A stretch of 64,000 nucleotides of DNA, taken from positions 1-64,000 of the forward strand of contig NZ_CP097384.1 in assembly GCF_024584705.1 (NCBI RefSeq), written 5' to 3'. The notes beneath the pieces are model-generated. The model made no database searches. It worked only from the letters and a program-made list of their open reading frames with translations, and had not been told where the DNA came from. A program made the position numbers and the translations under genes. Of this stretch, positions 31,815-39,838 are shown piece by piece. The stretch comes from Blastopirellula sp. J2-11 (GTDB lineage Bacteria; Planctomycetota; Planctomycetia; Pirellulales; Pirellulaceae). Position 1 is the first letter of the stretch, and every line of letters begins with the position of its first letter.

Positions 31815-32267
31815 TTGGACGAGTCGACAGCGCATCGCCATTTCGCCACGTACTGCTTCAACAGCACGTGGGACTTGATCGACCAAACCGATCGATCGGA
31901 GACTGAATCTGCCCAGATGCTGCTGCGATCAGCCGCGTCGCTGTGGCATTGGAGCGAGAGGGACGATTGCACGCCGCAAAATCTGTCGGTCGGTTATTGG
32001 CAACTTTCTCGCGTATTGGCGTTGCTCGGCGAAGCGAGTCTAGCCGCTCGGATTGGACGAATCTGTTTGGATGTGAGCCCTGCCGACGATCCGTTTTTGG
32101 TCGGTTTCGCCTATGAAGCGCTGGCGCGAGCGGCGCTGGTCGCCGGCGATAAGATCGAAATGGATCGCTGTTTGACCGAAGCGACGTTGCGCGCCGGGCA
32201 AGTCAAAGATGCCGACAAGCGCGAATCGCTGGAGGCTGATCTGGCGACGATCGCACCGATGCCGTAA
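31815..32267 (+). CDS. Helical, TPR-like protein, unknown function
   Basis: A 150-residue all-helical protein. ALLGEASLAARIGRICLDVSP, FLVGFAYEALARAALVAGD and the following CLTEA look like two TPR-type helix pairs. There is no signal peptide or membrane helix. The start is TTG, with GGAG six bases upstream. Its stop is four bases from the stop of the convergent acetyltransferase gene. No specific family recognised. Confidence 0.6.
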   Translation: MDESTAHRHFATYCFNSTWDLIDQTDRSETESAQMLLRSAASLWHWSERDDCTPQNLSVGYWQLSRVLALLGEASLAARIGRICLDVSPADDPFLVGFAYEALARAALVAGDKIEMDRCLTEATLRAGQVKDADKRESLEADLATIAPMP

Positions 32268-32271
32268 CCCT

Positions 32272-32721
32272 CTATTTTTCTCCCTCCAACATCATCAACC
32301 AATAAAGTCCCTCGGGACTGGACGATTGCGAATCGCGCCGCCAGCCTAGCTTTTCATAAAACGCCAGCGCCGCTGCGTTGGCCATGTTGCATTTCAGCCG
32401 GGCAGGCCGGCCGATCTGCGCTAAACATGCTTCCAGTAGTTTTTCGCCGACGCCGCTGCGCTGTTGGTCGGGCGCTACAAACAAGTTGTGAATGAAGTTT
32501 TCAGGAGGCCACCACGAGACGAAGCCGACGATCTTTCGCCGCCGCTCGGCGACCCAGATCGGCTCGTCGGCGGTCGCCTGGTCAAAGTCGTCAAAGCGAA
32601 TCTTGGCCGGCGGCATCCAATGAAAGGTCGCTTTCCGCGCCGCGTAGAAGATCTTCGCGCAGGCGGAATGATCGCGCCGGCTGGCGACTCGCGTGATCAA
32701 AGGGGAATTATCAGTGGTCAT
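32272..32721 (-). CDS. GNAT-family N-acetyltransferase
   Basis: A 149-residue acetyltransferase of the Gcn5 (GNAT) family. The acetyl-CoA pyrophosphate loop is visible as NLFVAPDQQRSGVGEKLLEACL (the Q/RxxGxG/A element near residue 83), followed by the usual C-terminal NAAALAFYEKLGW. The substrate cannot be told. The ATG at 32721 (MTTDNSP) replaces a longer frame. It is convergent with the TPR-like gene, and upstream lies the 40-bp tandem array. Confidence 0.9.
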   Translation of the reverse strand: MTTDNSPLITRVASRRDHSACAKIFYAARKATFHWMPPAKIRFDDFDQATADEPIWVAERRRKIVGFVSWWPPENFIHNLFVAPDQQRSGVGEKLLEACLAQIGRPARLKCNMANAAALAFYEKLGWRRDSQSSSPEGLYWLMMLEGEK

Positions 32722-32810
32722 GTCGACTATTCTACGGATCCTCTTCCCAACAGAGCAGCCCCAGTTCAAGCAGGTTCGCCCCCTTAATCAAGGCCAGTCC
32801 ATCGGACCGG

Positions 32811-33072
32811 AAAGGTTGGACAGGACAGGATCGCCGCGTTTACTCGTTCGAAAGGTTGGACAGGACAGGATCGCCGCGTTTACTCGTTCGAAAGGTTGGA
32901 CAGGACAGGATCGCCGCGTTTTCTCGTTCGAAAGGTTGGACAGGACAGGATCGCCGCGTTTTCTCGTTCAAAAGGTTGGACAGGACAGGATCGCTGCGTT
33001 TTCTCGTTCGAAAGGTTGGACAGGACAGGACCGCCGCGTTTTCTCGTTCAAAAGGTTGGACAGGACAGGATC
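32811..33072. repeat. 40-bp tandem repeat array (six full units plus a partial)
   Basis: Units begin at 32811, 32851, 32891, 32931, 32971 and 33011, with a partial seventh at 33051. Each starts AAAGGTTGGACAGGACAGGA and ends CTCGTTCG or CTCGTTCA. Units differ at only a few positions (ACT/TCT, CGC/CGT, ATC/ACC). There are no unique spacers, so it is not CRISPR. The unit length is not a multiple of three, yet every forward frame stays open. Confidence 0.95.
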
Positions 33073-33390
33073 GTTTTATTAGTGGACTTTTAGATGGGAA
33101 GTCGAATCGGCGCTGAATGCCTGCTCCCAAATCTCCATTTCTGAGGTCTAGTTTGGGAGGGACGCCCAATCATGCTCGTTGGATTCGGAGCGAACGCAGC
33201 GCAGAGAATCTTCGAGCTCGTCCACCGATTCGGCCGCCGCGCAAACGTGATTCGATAGCTGGTCCTTTGCGTGTAATCGACCCGAAATGCGTGCGCTTTG
33301 TCAATCGACAATCTTGGTCGTGATTGGCTGCGGCGGCCGAGGATACCGGCGATCGATTTCTTCGGCCCGAAGCGGCCGTTCTAAAATAGC

Positions 33391-33565
33391 CTAGTGTTCT
33401 GTCACGCGACAATTTTCAGGCGCCATGATTTTATTAGCCGTAGTGCGTTAGCACCGGTTTCTGATGGGAACTCATTTGCGAAAGACAATTGGTAACAGAA
33501 ACCGCGGCTAACGCCGTGCGGCTGATTTCGTGGAAGCCGAAAATAGCGGTTTGACAGAACACTAG
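33391..33565. mobile_element. 175-bp MITE-like element, copy 2
   Basis: Exact 14-bp terminal inverted repeats CTAGTGTTCTGTCA / TGACAGAACACTAG, inverted relative to copy 1 at 30193-30367 and about 98% identical to it by eye. It is non-coding, with internal inverted arms. Together the copies flank 3.0 kb holding three genes and the tandem array. Confidence 0.85.
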
Positions 33566-33696
33566 GGTGAAGTCGCGCAGCGACGTAGCCCTAGGTAATT
33601 GTCTTCGGGCTTAAGAGAAGTTGGCCCTGACATTTCGGTGCAGCTCGCGGTTCGACTTACCCCATCATCGAATGGGGCGAAGAATACCCCAACCCA

Positions 33697-33735
33697 TAAA
33701 AAACGCCGTAAGCGGCAATTGCTGCTCACGGCGTT
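33697..33735 (-). terminator. Rho-independent terminator of the DUF11-protein gene
   Basis: Read on the minus strand: AACGCCGT (33735-33728), an inner palindromic GCAGCAATTGCCGC loop region, ACGGCGTT (33709-33702), then a run of T. It lies 33 bp beyond the stop of the gene at 33768-36224. Confidence 0.85.
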
Positions 33736-33767
33736 GGGGGATGGTTCCATTTGTTGCGAGCGAAAAC

Positions 33768-36224
33768 TTACCGGTCGGAGTAAACCCGGGTGCTTTCTTC
33801 TTTGGTGATCGGCTGCGGGATTTCGTCGCTGGAGATTTGGACTTTGATCCGTTGGTCGCCGGCGGCGATTCCCTTGACCTTGATGCGGAACGTTTCTTCC
33901 GCTTTCGGTTGCAGGCGAGCGAGCGGTTCAAAGAGGACATCGCTGCCGCTAACCGTTCCCTTGCTCGCTCCGCTCGCGTCGACTCCTTGCATGCCTGGCG
34001 GCAGCATTGCGGCGACGCGGACGTTGGTCGCGGTTTTCGATCCTTGGTTCACAACGCGAACATCGTAGGTCGTATCTTTCCCCAATTCGATCGGATCGGC
34101 CTGGTCGGCGACTTCAAAGAAGAGTGCGACGATTCCTTCGACCTGGACCAGCGTTTCGTTCTGAGCGGTGAGACCCATGCGAGCCGAGCCTTCGACGCGA
34201 ATCTTTTGATCGCCGGCTTCGATCGGCAGCGCGGTCAGCTCGACCGTACCGCTTTGCGACGGCGGCAGTTCTTCCAGGTTCCAGAAGATCGCGTGTTGGT
34301 TGCTATCGTATTGGCCGGCGTTGTTCGCGTCGACAAACTTCATCCCCTTCGGCAAGTAGGTGATCAGGTCGATCCCTTGCGCCGGCGCGGTGCCGGGATT
34401 GCTGACCGAGACCTGGTACTTGGCTGGGCGATCGAGATAGCGTAATTTCGGGCCGACCATCGAAAGCTCCAGCTGCGGCGCGATCACTTCGATGTTCAGT
34501 TCGGTTTGCGTTTGCAGATTGCCGTCGCCGCGAATGCCGAGCACGTTTTGCGTGCGGCCTGCTTTGTCGGCTTTGAGGGTGAGTTCGAGACTGCGGGTTT
34601 CGCCCGGCTTGAGGGTGCCGATCTCGAATTCGAGTTCGCCGCCGGCCGGATGGGTAAAGTTGGCCGGCACGATTTCTTCAAGCACGACTCCGGTGGCTGG
34701 ACCGGTGCCGGGGTTGCTGACGGTGATCGCCAACATCAAGTTGTCGCCGATCAACACGGTTGGAGCGGCCGTCTGTTCGATCGTCAGTTCTGGTTTGGTG
34801 ACGCGGGAGCGAACGGTTGCGTGTGCGGCGAACGAAACGGTCGCAACGCTGCCGACATCCCCTTCGGTTTGCGGCATCAGTTCCATCGCGAGTCGCTTTT
34901 CTTCGCCGGGAGCGATCTGACCGATCTTCCAGAGAAGTTGGCCGTCGACGCCGCTTTCGGCGGTTGGCGTGGTGCTGACCAATGCCGTGCCGGCCGGAAC
35001 CGAATCGCGAATCACGACATCATGTGCGGTCGTTTGTCCGACATTTTTGACCACCAGCGAAAAAGTCGCCGGCTTACCGACTTGGATTTCGACCGGAGCA
35101 CGCTTCTCAAGCGAGATCGATGGTTGCTGCAGACCTTCGAGCTTTACATCGCCCGGTTTGCCGATGCCGCTGACGGCGGGACCGCTGCTACCGAGAAGAT
35201 CGCGGCTGGGCTGATAGCTGGGAGTCGGGGTCGAACGGGGCGCTGGATAACTTTCTGGCGTCACCGGAACAGGACCGCCGATCGACGCCGGCGCGGGGTA
35301 TCGTTCGGTTGCCGCCGGCGTTTCACTCGGCATGCCGCCGACTGGCGCCGGCGTCGAACTGACCGGAGCCGAACCGGCGCCGGAACTGCTGAATTGGAAA
35401 CGGCTGCTGGGCGCCGGAGTGGTCGGTTCCGAATTGGCGCCAAGCGGCGGCGCCGAATCGCTGGGCATGGGCCGCGGTTGACTGGCCAAGGTCGCCGCCG
35501 GCGATTCGCTTTCGGCGGTCATGCTGGACGGTGCATCGGCAGCAGCAGGAGCTGCGCTGCTGGGGGCGCCGCTGAAACGTGTTCCATAGTTGGGGGTCGG
35601 CGCGGTTTCGGCAGCGACAGCAGCGCCGACTGCGGCAGCGCCAGCAGCAACGCCTGCAGCGGCGGCCGCAGGAGCCGAATCGCCGATTTGAAAGCGGGAT
35701 CCGGTCGAAGGCGTTGGTTTTGCAGGTGTGGGTGCGTCGGCGGCCGGTGTCGCCGCGGTCGGCGTTGGCGCACCGCCGCTGAGGCTAAAGCGGCTGACCG
35801 GCGGTTGCGGCGTATCGCCGACGGTGACCGGCGCCGGTTGGGCGGGGGTGGTCGTCGACCGATTTTCGGAACCAGAATCGCCCAGAAATCGGCTAGGTGC
35901 TGCGGCCGGTGCGGCTGCGCTGGCGCCGTCGGAGAGCGAAAAACGATGCGAAGCAGGCGGAGGCGGATCGGTAGCGGCCGAACTACCGGGATCGTCATTC
36001 TCATTATTGGCGCGGACAATCGAGGGGACGTATCGCGCTGCGTCATCCGCTGCGGAAGTCGAAGCGTCGACTAGCGCCGCTACGTTTTCTTGGGCGGCGT
36101 CGACCACGGGTTGTCCGGCGGTATGAGCCGTAGAAAGGACCGATTGTACGATCGCGGCGACTCCTAAGGAGGCGACGCTGCCGATGGCGGTAAAGCGGAG
36201 ATAGAGATTCTTCATGGCGTCCAT
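33768..36224 (-). CDS. Exported protein with Ala/Pro-rich region and DUF11-type domains
   Basis: About 818 residues. An N-terminal hydrophobic segment (FTAIGSVASLGVAAIVQSVL) suggests export. Residues ~60-340 are Ala/Pro/Ser/Thr rich and carry about six repeated 'S/H/T-R-F' motifs (HRFSLSDG, SRFLGDSG, SRFSLSGG, SRFQIGDS, TRFSGAPS, SRFQFSSS). The second half has four to five DUF11/CARDB-like Ig-fold domains, each with a 'VKNVGQTTAHDVVIRDSVPAG' type pattern (valine-rich, N.G, P.G). DUF11 proteins are usually surface or cell-wall proteins. The start is uncertain (ATG at 36224 or 36215). A good terminator follows the stop. Confidence 0.85.
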   Translation of the reverse strand: MDAMKNLYLRFTAIGSVASLGVAAIVQSVLSTAHTAGQPVVDAAQENVAALVDASTSAADDAARYVPSIVRANNENDDPGSSAATDPPPPASHRFSLSDGASAAAPAAAPSRFLGDSGSENRSTTTPAQPAPVTVGDTPQPPVSRFSLSGGAPTPTAATPAADAPTPAKPTPSTGSRFQIGDSAPAAAAAGVAAGAAAVGAAVAAETAPTPNYGTRFSGAPSSAAPAAADAPSSMTAESESPAATLASQPRPMPSDSAPPLGANSEPTTPAPSSRFQFSSSGAGSAPVSSTPAPVGGMPSETPAATERYPAPASIGGPVPVTPESYPAPRSTPTPSYQPSRDLLGSSGPAVSGIGKPGDVKLEGLQQPSISLEKRAPVEIQVGKPATFSLVVKNVGQTTAHDVVIRDSVPAGTALVSTTPTAESGVDGQLLWKIGQIAPGEEKRLAMELMPQTEGDVGSVATVSFAAHATVRSRVTKPELTIEQTAAPTVLIGDNLMLAITVSNPGTGPATGVVLEEIVPANFTHPAGGELEFEIGTLKPGETRSLELTLKADKAGRTQNVLGIRGDGNLQTQTELNIEVIAPQLELSMVGPKLRYLDRPAKYQVSVSNPGTAPAQGIDLITYLPKGMKFVDANNAGQYDSNQHAIFWNLEELPPSQSGTVELTALPIEAGDQKIRVEGSARMGLTAQNETLVQVEGIVALFFEVADQADPIELGKDTTYDVRVVNQGSKTATNVRVAAMLPPGMQGVDASGASKGTVSGSDVLFEPLARLQPKAEETFRIKVKGIAAGDQRIKVQISSDEIPQPITKEESTRVYSDR

Positions 36225-36432
36225 GCCGGCTGGATGGTCTCGATTCGGGGCCCGCTCCAATTGCGGGAGCTGCTTACCTAACAAAATCGAGAATTCGAGC
36301 AAAGATCAATTCAAGAATTGGTCGCGAACTTCCGACAGCCGGTGGGGAGGGCGGAAAAGAAGAATGGAACGCGGTAAAGCCACGGATGAAAAACGGAATC
36401 TACGGCAGGAATAAAAGTGGAAAAACGCGGTG

Positions 36433-37299
36433 CTAGCGGCGGTTGAGGTCGAACAACGCATCCAACAGGCTCGCTTGCGTATTGGCGACCGCGACCAGCG
36501 ATTGGTAGGCGATTAGCGAACTGTGGGCCAAAATGGCGCTGCGGGTGAGCTCGGAAGTTTCGCTCCCATAGTCTGCGTCCATGATCTCACTATAAATCGA
36601 CGTGAGTTGGATTTCCTGATTGGCGAGCGACTCGTAAATGGAATCGTGGGAGTAGCGGTCGAAGGCGCGATACTCGGCCCGTGCATAGATCGTGCGCGAT
36701 TGCACCGCATCGAGCGCCTTCAGAGCGGAAGCCAAATCGCCGCTTGCTAAGTCGTAACGCCCGCCAGAGCGCAGATCGGCCAGGACCCCCTCTTCGTCGC
36801 CGAGCGTTTCAGAGTCGATCTCTGGCAGATGCAGCTGATCCCAAGCGTAGTAGTCGGGCCGGAGATTCACGTTGATTGTCTTGCCGCTGAAGACGGGGCT
36901 GCCGTTGTAGGTGGTCTTCCCCACCAGATCGATCGCATCGATGGCGCCGTCGATTTCCAATTGCAGCGCGGCTCGTTCGGCGTCGGTGGTCGTGCTGCTA
37001 GCAGCGGTGATTAAATTTCCGCGGATCTCGCTGGTCAACCGAGAGACTTCGGCCAATCCGCCATCGGCGACGTCAACCAGCCCGCTGACGCGCAGCGTCG
37101 ATCGTTGCAGCGCTTCCCGCGTGGCGATCTGCGATTTGATTACGTTGGCGGCGATTAGACCGGCCGGATCATCGCTGCCGCGGTTGATGCGTTTGCCGGT
37201 GGAGAGTCGCTGCAGCGCACCCAGCATCGAGTTGAGATTTCGATGGACCGCGTTGGCGACGGTCAGATTTGCGCTTGAGTAGCTGGAGACGGGGTTCAT
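36433..37299 (-). CDS. Short flagellin-like protein
   Basis: A 288-residue flagellin. The N-terminal D0/D1 helix is clear (NLNSMLGALQRLSTGKRINRGSDDPAGLIAAN), with the classic SSGLRINSA.DDAAGLAI-type pattern. The C-terminal helix contains SEIMDADYGSETSELTRSAIL. The middle is a short central region without a large variable domain, so it may be a minor or short filament protein. The end LLDALFDLNRR is unusual, where most flagellins finish in LL.. . The ATG at 37299 has no strong Shine-Dalgarno. No flagellar chaperone or export genes are next to it. Confidence 0.88.
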   Translation of the reverse strand: MNPVSSYSSANLTVANAVHRNLNSMLGALQRLSTGKRINRGSDDPAGLIAANVIKSQIATREALQRSTLRVSGLVDVADGGLAEVSRLTSEIRGNLITAASSTTTDAERAALQLEIDGAIDAIDLVGKTTYNGSPVFSGKTINVNLRPDYYAWDQLHLPEIDSETLGDEEGVLADLRSGGRYDLASGDLASALKALDAVQSRTIYARAEYRAFDRYSHDSIYESLANQEIQLTSIYSEIMDADYGSETSELTRSAILAHSSLIAYQSLVAVANTQASLLDALFDLNRR

Positions 37300-37412
37300 C
37301 GGCAAACGGCCTATCGTGCAAACGCCAAGAGCAGAGAAGGGGACGCTTCAGTAGGAAACGTAGCATTCTTGGCGGCAGGATTATTTCGCTGGTAGCGGTT
37401 GCGCCGACTGGC

Positions 37413-37760
37413 TTAAGAAGCGATGTCGCGGAGGAATTGCTCGACGTCGACAAATTGTCCGTCGTGCACCATCTCGACGCGCAGTTTGGCGGCGGGCCAA
37501 CCCAGAGAACGCACTAGTTGCTGGAAAGGTGCGGATGTGTAGACGCCGGTTAGATCGACGCGCAACACATGGTCATCGCGGTCATAGACGACGCCATCTA
37601 ATTGCCAGCTTTGATCTTCGGCGACCCAGACGAACGAACCATCTGGTTCAAAGAACATGCGCGGCCACTGCGACCAGGTTTCTTCAACCTGTTCGAAACT
37701 GACGGGAAACAGACCGGCCGCGGCGTCCGGATGAAGCGAGATCGGAAAGCTGTCGCTCAA
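37413..37760 (-). CDS. Small conserved unknown protein
   Basis: A 115-residue acidic protein with a Trp/Phe-rich middle (VEETWSQWPRMFFEPDGSFVWV). No motif recognised. Its TTG start overlaps the cutA stop by four bases (TTGA), so it is almost certainly translated in the same operon. A role near CutA is inferred from this coupling only. Confidence 0.65.
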   Translation of the reverse strand: MSDSFPISLHPDAAAGLFPVSFEQVEETWSQWPRMFFEPDGSFVWVAEDQSWQLDGVVYDRDDHVLRVDLTGVYTSAPFQQLVRSLGWPAAKLRVEMVHDGQFVDVEQFLRDIAS

Positions 37761-38080
37761 ATTTCGCTTTCGACTTGATCGTTAAGCCAACTGAGATAGT
37801 CAATCGAACCATGCACGATCGGCACGGCGACCAACTCTGGCACTTCGTACGAATGGATTTGTTCGATCACTTGGGCGACGGCTTTAAAGCGTTTCGCTTC
37901 CGTCTTGATAATGCAGAGAGTTTCGTCCGACTGGGCGATCTTACCGCGCCAATTGTAAACGCTGCGAACGCCGGGCAATATTTGGACGCAGGCGGCCAAT
38001 TGTTGACCAACCAGCGCATCGGCGATGTGCTCTGCTTCTTCCATACTAGAAGCGGTCGTGTAGATGATAATGGCTTCCAT
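37757..38080 (-). CDS. cutA: CutA-family divalent-cation tolerance protein
   Basis: A 107-residue CutA1 family protein; these form very stable trimers and bind divalent metals, with a role in metal tolerance still debated. Hallmarks: TTASSMEEAEHIADALVGQQLAACVQI at the start, VYNWRGKIAQSDETLCIIKT in the middle, and IHSYEVPELVAVPI near residue 78. The length is exactly typical. It overlaps the next small gene by four bases. Confidence 0.94.
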   Translation of the reverse strand: MEAIIIYTTASSMEEAEHIADALVGQQLAACVQILPGVRSVYNWRGKIAQSDETLCIIKTEAKRFKAVAQVIEQIHSYEVPELVAVPIVHGSIDYLSWLNDQVESEI

Positions 38081-38223
38081 ACTTGGAAACTCGCCGGAGG
38101 GGAGTGAAATGGTGACGCCAATGTGTCTTTGGATAATCTACTCTTCCGATAGTCATTTCCCCAGTGTTTAGCGACTGCGGATTGCCGAAGCAAACCGGCC
38201 AATAATCCCGCAATACCGACGAT

Positions 38224-39672
38224 TTAGTGGGTAAATCGTGAGGCGGCGGCGCCTGACTGAAAGAAGTGAGGGCGATCGAGATTCGTCGATTTCACGGAAA
38301 TAACAGAGCCTAGCGGAGTAGACGCTTCGGCCGTATCCATGCGAACTTGCCGTCGTGTTGACGAAGCGGAACCAAGCATGCTGGACCAGGTTTCATAGGG
38401 ACGACCCTGCCGCTCATCCCCCTGATAGAAGGCGAGCAGATTGATCGAATCACTGGCTACCAATTGCCCACCCGGCTGTGCAAGTGACGTCGTATCATAA
38501 ACGCGCCGCCAAGATCCGCTGTTGAAATAGATTTGATTGAGCACAAAACCGTCGGCGTAACTCGCTTCGAGCGGCGTTGCGATCGCGCGATGCGTGTGAC
38601 CATAGACCACGTACTTGGCGCGGCGGTTGCGAAATTCTGATTCGGTCAAAGCGTACTGCAACAGCGATGGTTGCAGCGATTCTTCTTGGCTGGCAGGTCC
38701 GCTGCGGTTGAGCAAAAACTGCGATGCAAGTTGATCGACGTCGATCGAGTCGCTCCACCGCTGCGAACGAAACCAAGATGCGTCGAGGATTTGCTCGATC
38801 TGTTGGTCCCACAGCGATCGCAATTCGTACTGCAGCGTTCGTTTCGCGCCGCAGGTGCGCTGAATCGCGTTCGAGAGCATCGTGGACATGACGCTCAGCG
38901 GACGGACGTCGGTCAGTTCTTCCAGCGCCAGAATCAATTCGAGCGGCAATTCGCCCCCAAATTTCTCGGCTGCGGCTTGGACGAAACGCATCGCGCCTTC
39001 GATGATGATCGCGTCGGCCAAACTGCTTTCGTCGCGGCGTCCGCGAAAGCTGAGCGAGTCGAAAACATCGCCGTGCCGAGCATAGACCCGGTGCTTGGCC
39101 AAGGTGCGCGCGAGTTGCGGACATTCGCTCGGATCGTGCGGAAACGGCGCTTCGGGCGAGTTCGCCAGGCCCAGTTTGCTGCAGATCGAGCGACGAATCG
39201 CGTTCATCGCATCGCCGCTGCGATACAACAACCAATCGGCGTCTCCGACCATGTAGTAAAGTCGGACCGGAACCGGCTGCAATTGGACGTCGAAGGCCGG
39301 CTTGCCGTCGTTGGTCGCCATCGGAATGCGAATGGCGCCGCGATTGGCTAACGACTCAAGCGTAGCGATCGCGTCTTGATTGTGCTGCAAGATGTCGGCG
39401 ACGATCGTCGCCGTTTGTTCGGCGGTCGCGACATCGCTCGACCAGGGGCGCACCAATCCGGAGAGCCACTGGGCGCTGTTGACCAGGTCGAGTACGTCGC
39501 CGAGCAAAACAATGTCGATGCCGTCCAAGGGGCGATAACGATCGTCGGCGCGCCATGACGCGCGGACCGCCATATCTTGCATTCGTTCGACGAACATGCG
39601 AAACGCGTCCGCATCGAGCGTTCGCGCCGTGGTCCCATCGGTCAAATGTAGATCACTGACAATGACGAGCAT
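38224..39672 (-). CDS. Calcineurin-like metallophosphoesterase
   Basis: A 482-residue protein of the calcineurin-like phosphoesterase superfamily. Metal-binding motifs: SDLHLTDG at residue 6, LLGDVLDLV near 55, and YGHTHR near 385. The usual GNHD element is replaced by VGDADW near 148. A long, mostly helical middle insertion (about 150-350) lies between it and the last motif. The ATG at 39672 has AGGGGG just upstream and removes a 36-residue N-terminal extension. The substrate is unknown. Confidence 0.85.
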   Translation of the reverse strand: MLVIVSDLHLTDGTTARTLDADAFRMFVERMQDMAVRASWRADDRYRPLDGIDIVLLGDVLDLVNSAQWLSGLVRPWSSDVATAEQTATIVADILQHNQDAIATLESLANRGAIRIPMATNDGKPAFDVQLQPVPVRLYYMVGDADWLLYRSGDAMNAIRRSICSKLGLANSPEAPFPHDPSECPQLARTLAKHRVYARHGDVFDSLSFRGRRDESSLADAIIIEGAMRFVQAAAEKFGGELPLELILALEELTDVRPLSVMSTMLSNAIQRTCGAKRTLQYELRSLWDQQIEQILDASWFRSQRWSDSIDVDQLASQFLLNRSGPASQEESLQPSLLQYALTESEFRNRRAKYVVYGHTHRAIATPLEASYADGFVLNQIYFNSGSWRRVYDTTSLAQPGGQLVASDSINLLAFYQGDERQGRPYETWSSMLGSASSTRRQVRMDTAEASTPLGSVISVKSTNLDRPHFFQSGAAASRFTH

Positions 39673-39838
39673 TCTTACCCCCTTTCTGGTTTTTATGCGC
39701 TGCCCGCGCATGACCCGTCGTCTTTTTTCGGAAACCGGTCGTAGCGAACGTGAAGCATATTCCGAGAAATCGGCCGACAAACCGCGTGAGAGCGACTTAG
39801 AATAAGGAAACCGGCCGTTTTTGCTAGCAAAGCCTGCG

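Larger units (their letters stand above)
32722..33767. other. Gene-free region with tandem array and MITE copy
   Basis: About 1 kb between two minus-strand genes. It holds the 40-bp tandem array (32811-33072), the second 175-bp element (33391-33565), an 8-bp inverted repeat CTCCCAAA/TTTGGGAG (33124-33131 and 33152-33159), and the terminator of the DUF11 gene. Open frames running through the array are not considered genes. Confidence 0.5.

Noticed and set aside
32811-33072. CRISPR array
   Set aside because: The 40-bp units are contiguous with no unique spacers.
32693-33082. Open frames through the 40-bp array as a repeat protein
   Set aside because: All three forward frames and a reverse one are open because the unit has no stops; the period is not a multiple of 3 and no start has good support.
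30193-33565. A classic composite transposon
   Set aside because: No transposase gene and no matching outer target duplication was seen, so only a MITE-like pair is claimed.
34506-36074. 522-codon open frame antisense to the DUF11 gene
   Set aside because: Low-complexity Arg/Gly-rich translation is the expected reverse of an Ala/Pro-rich coding region.
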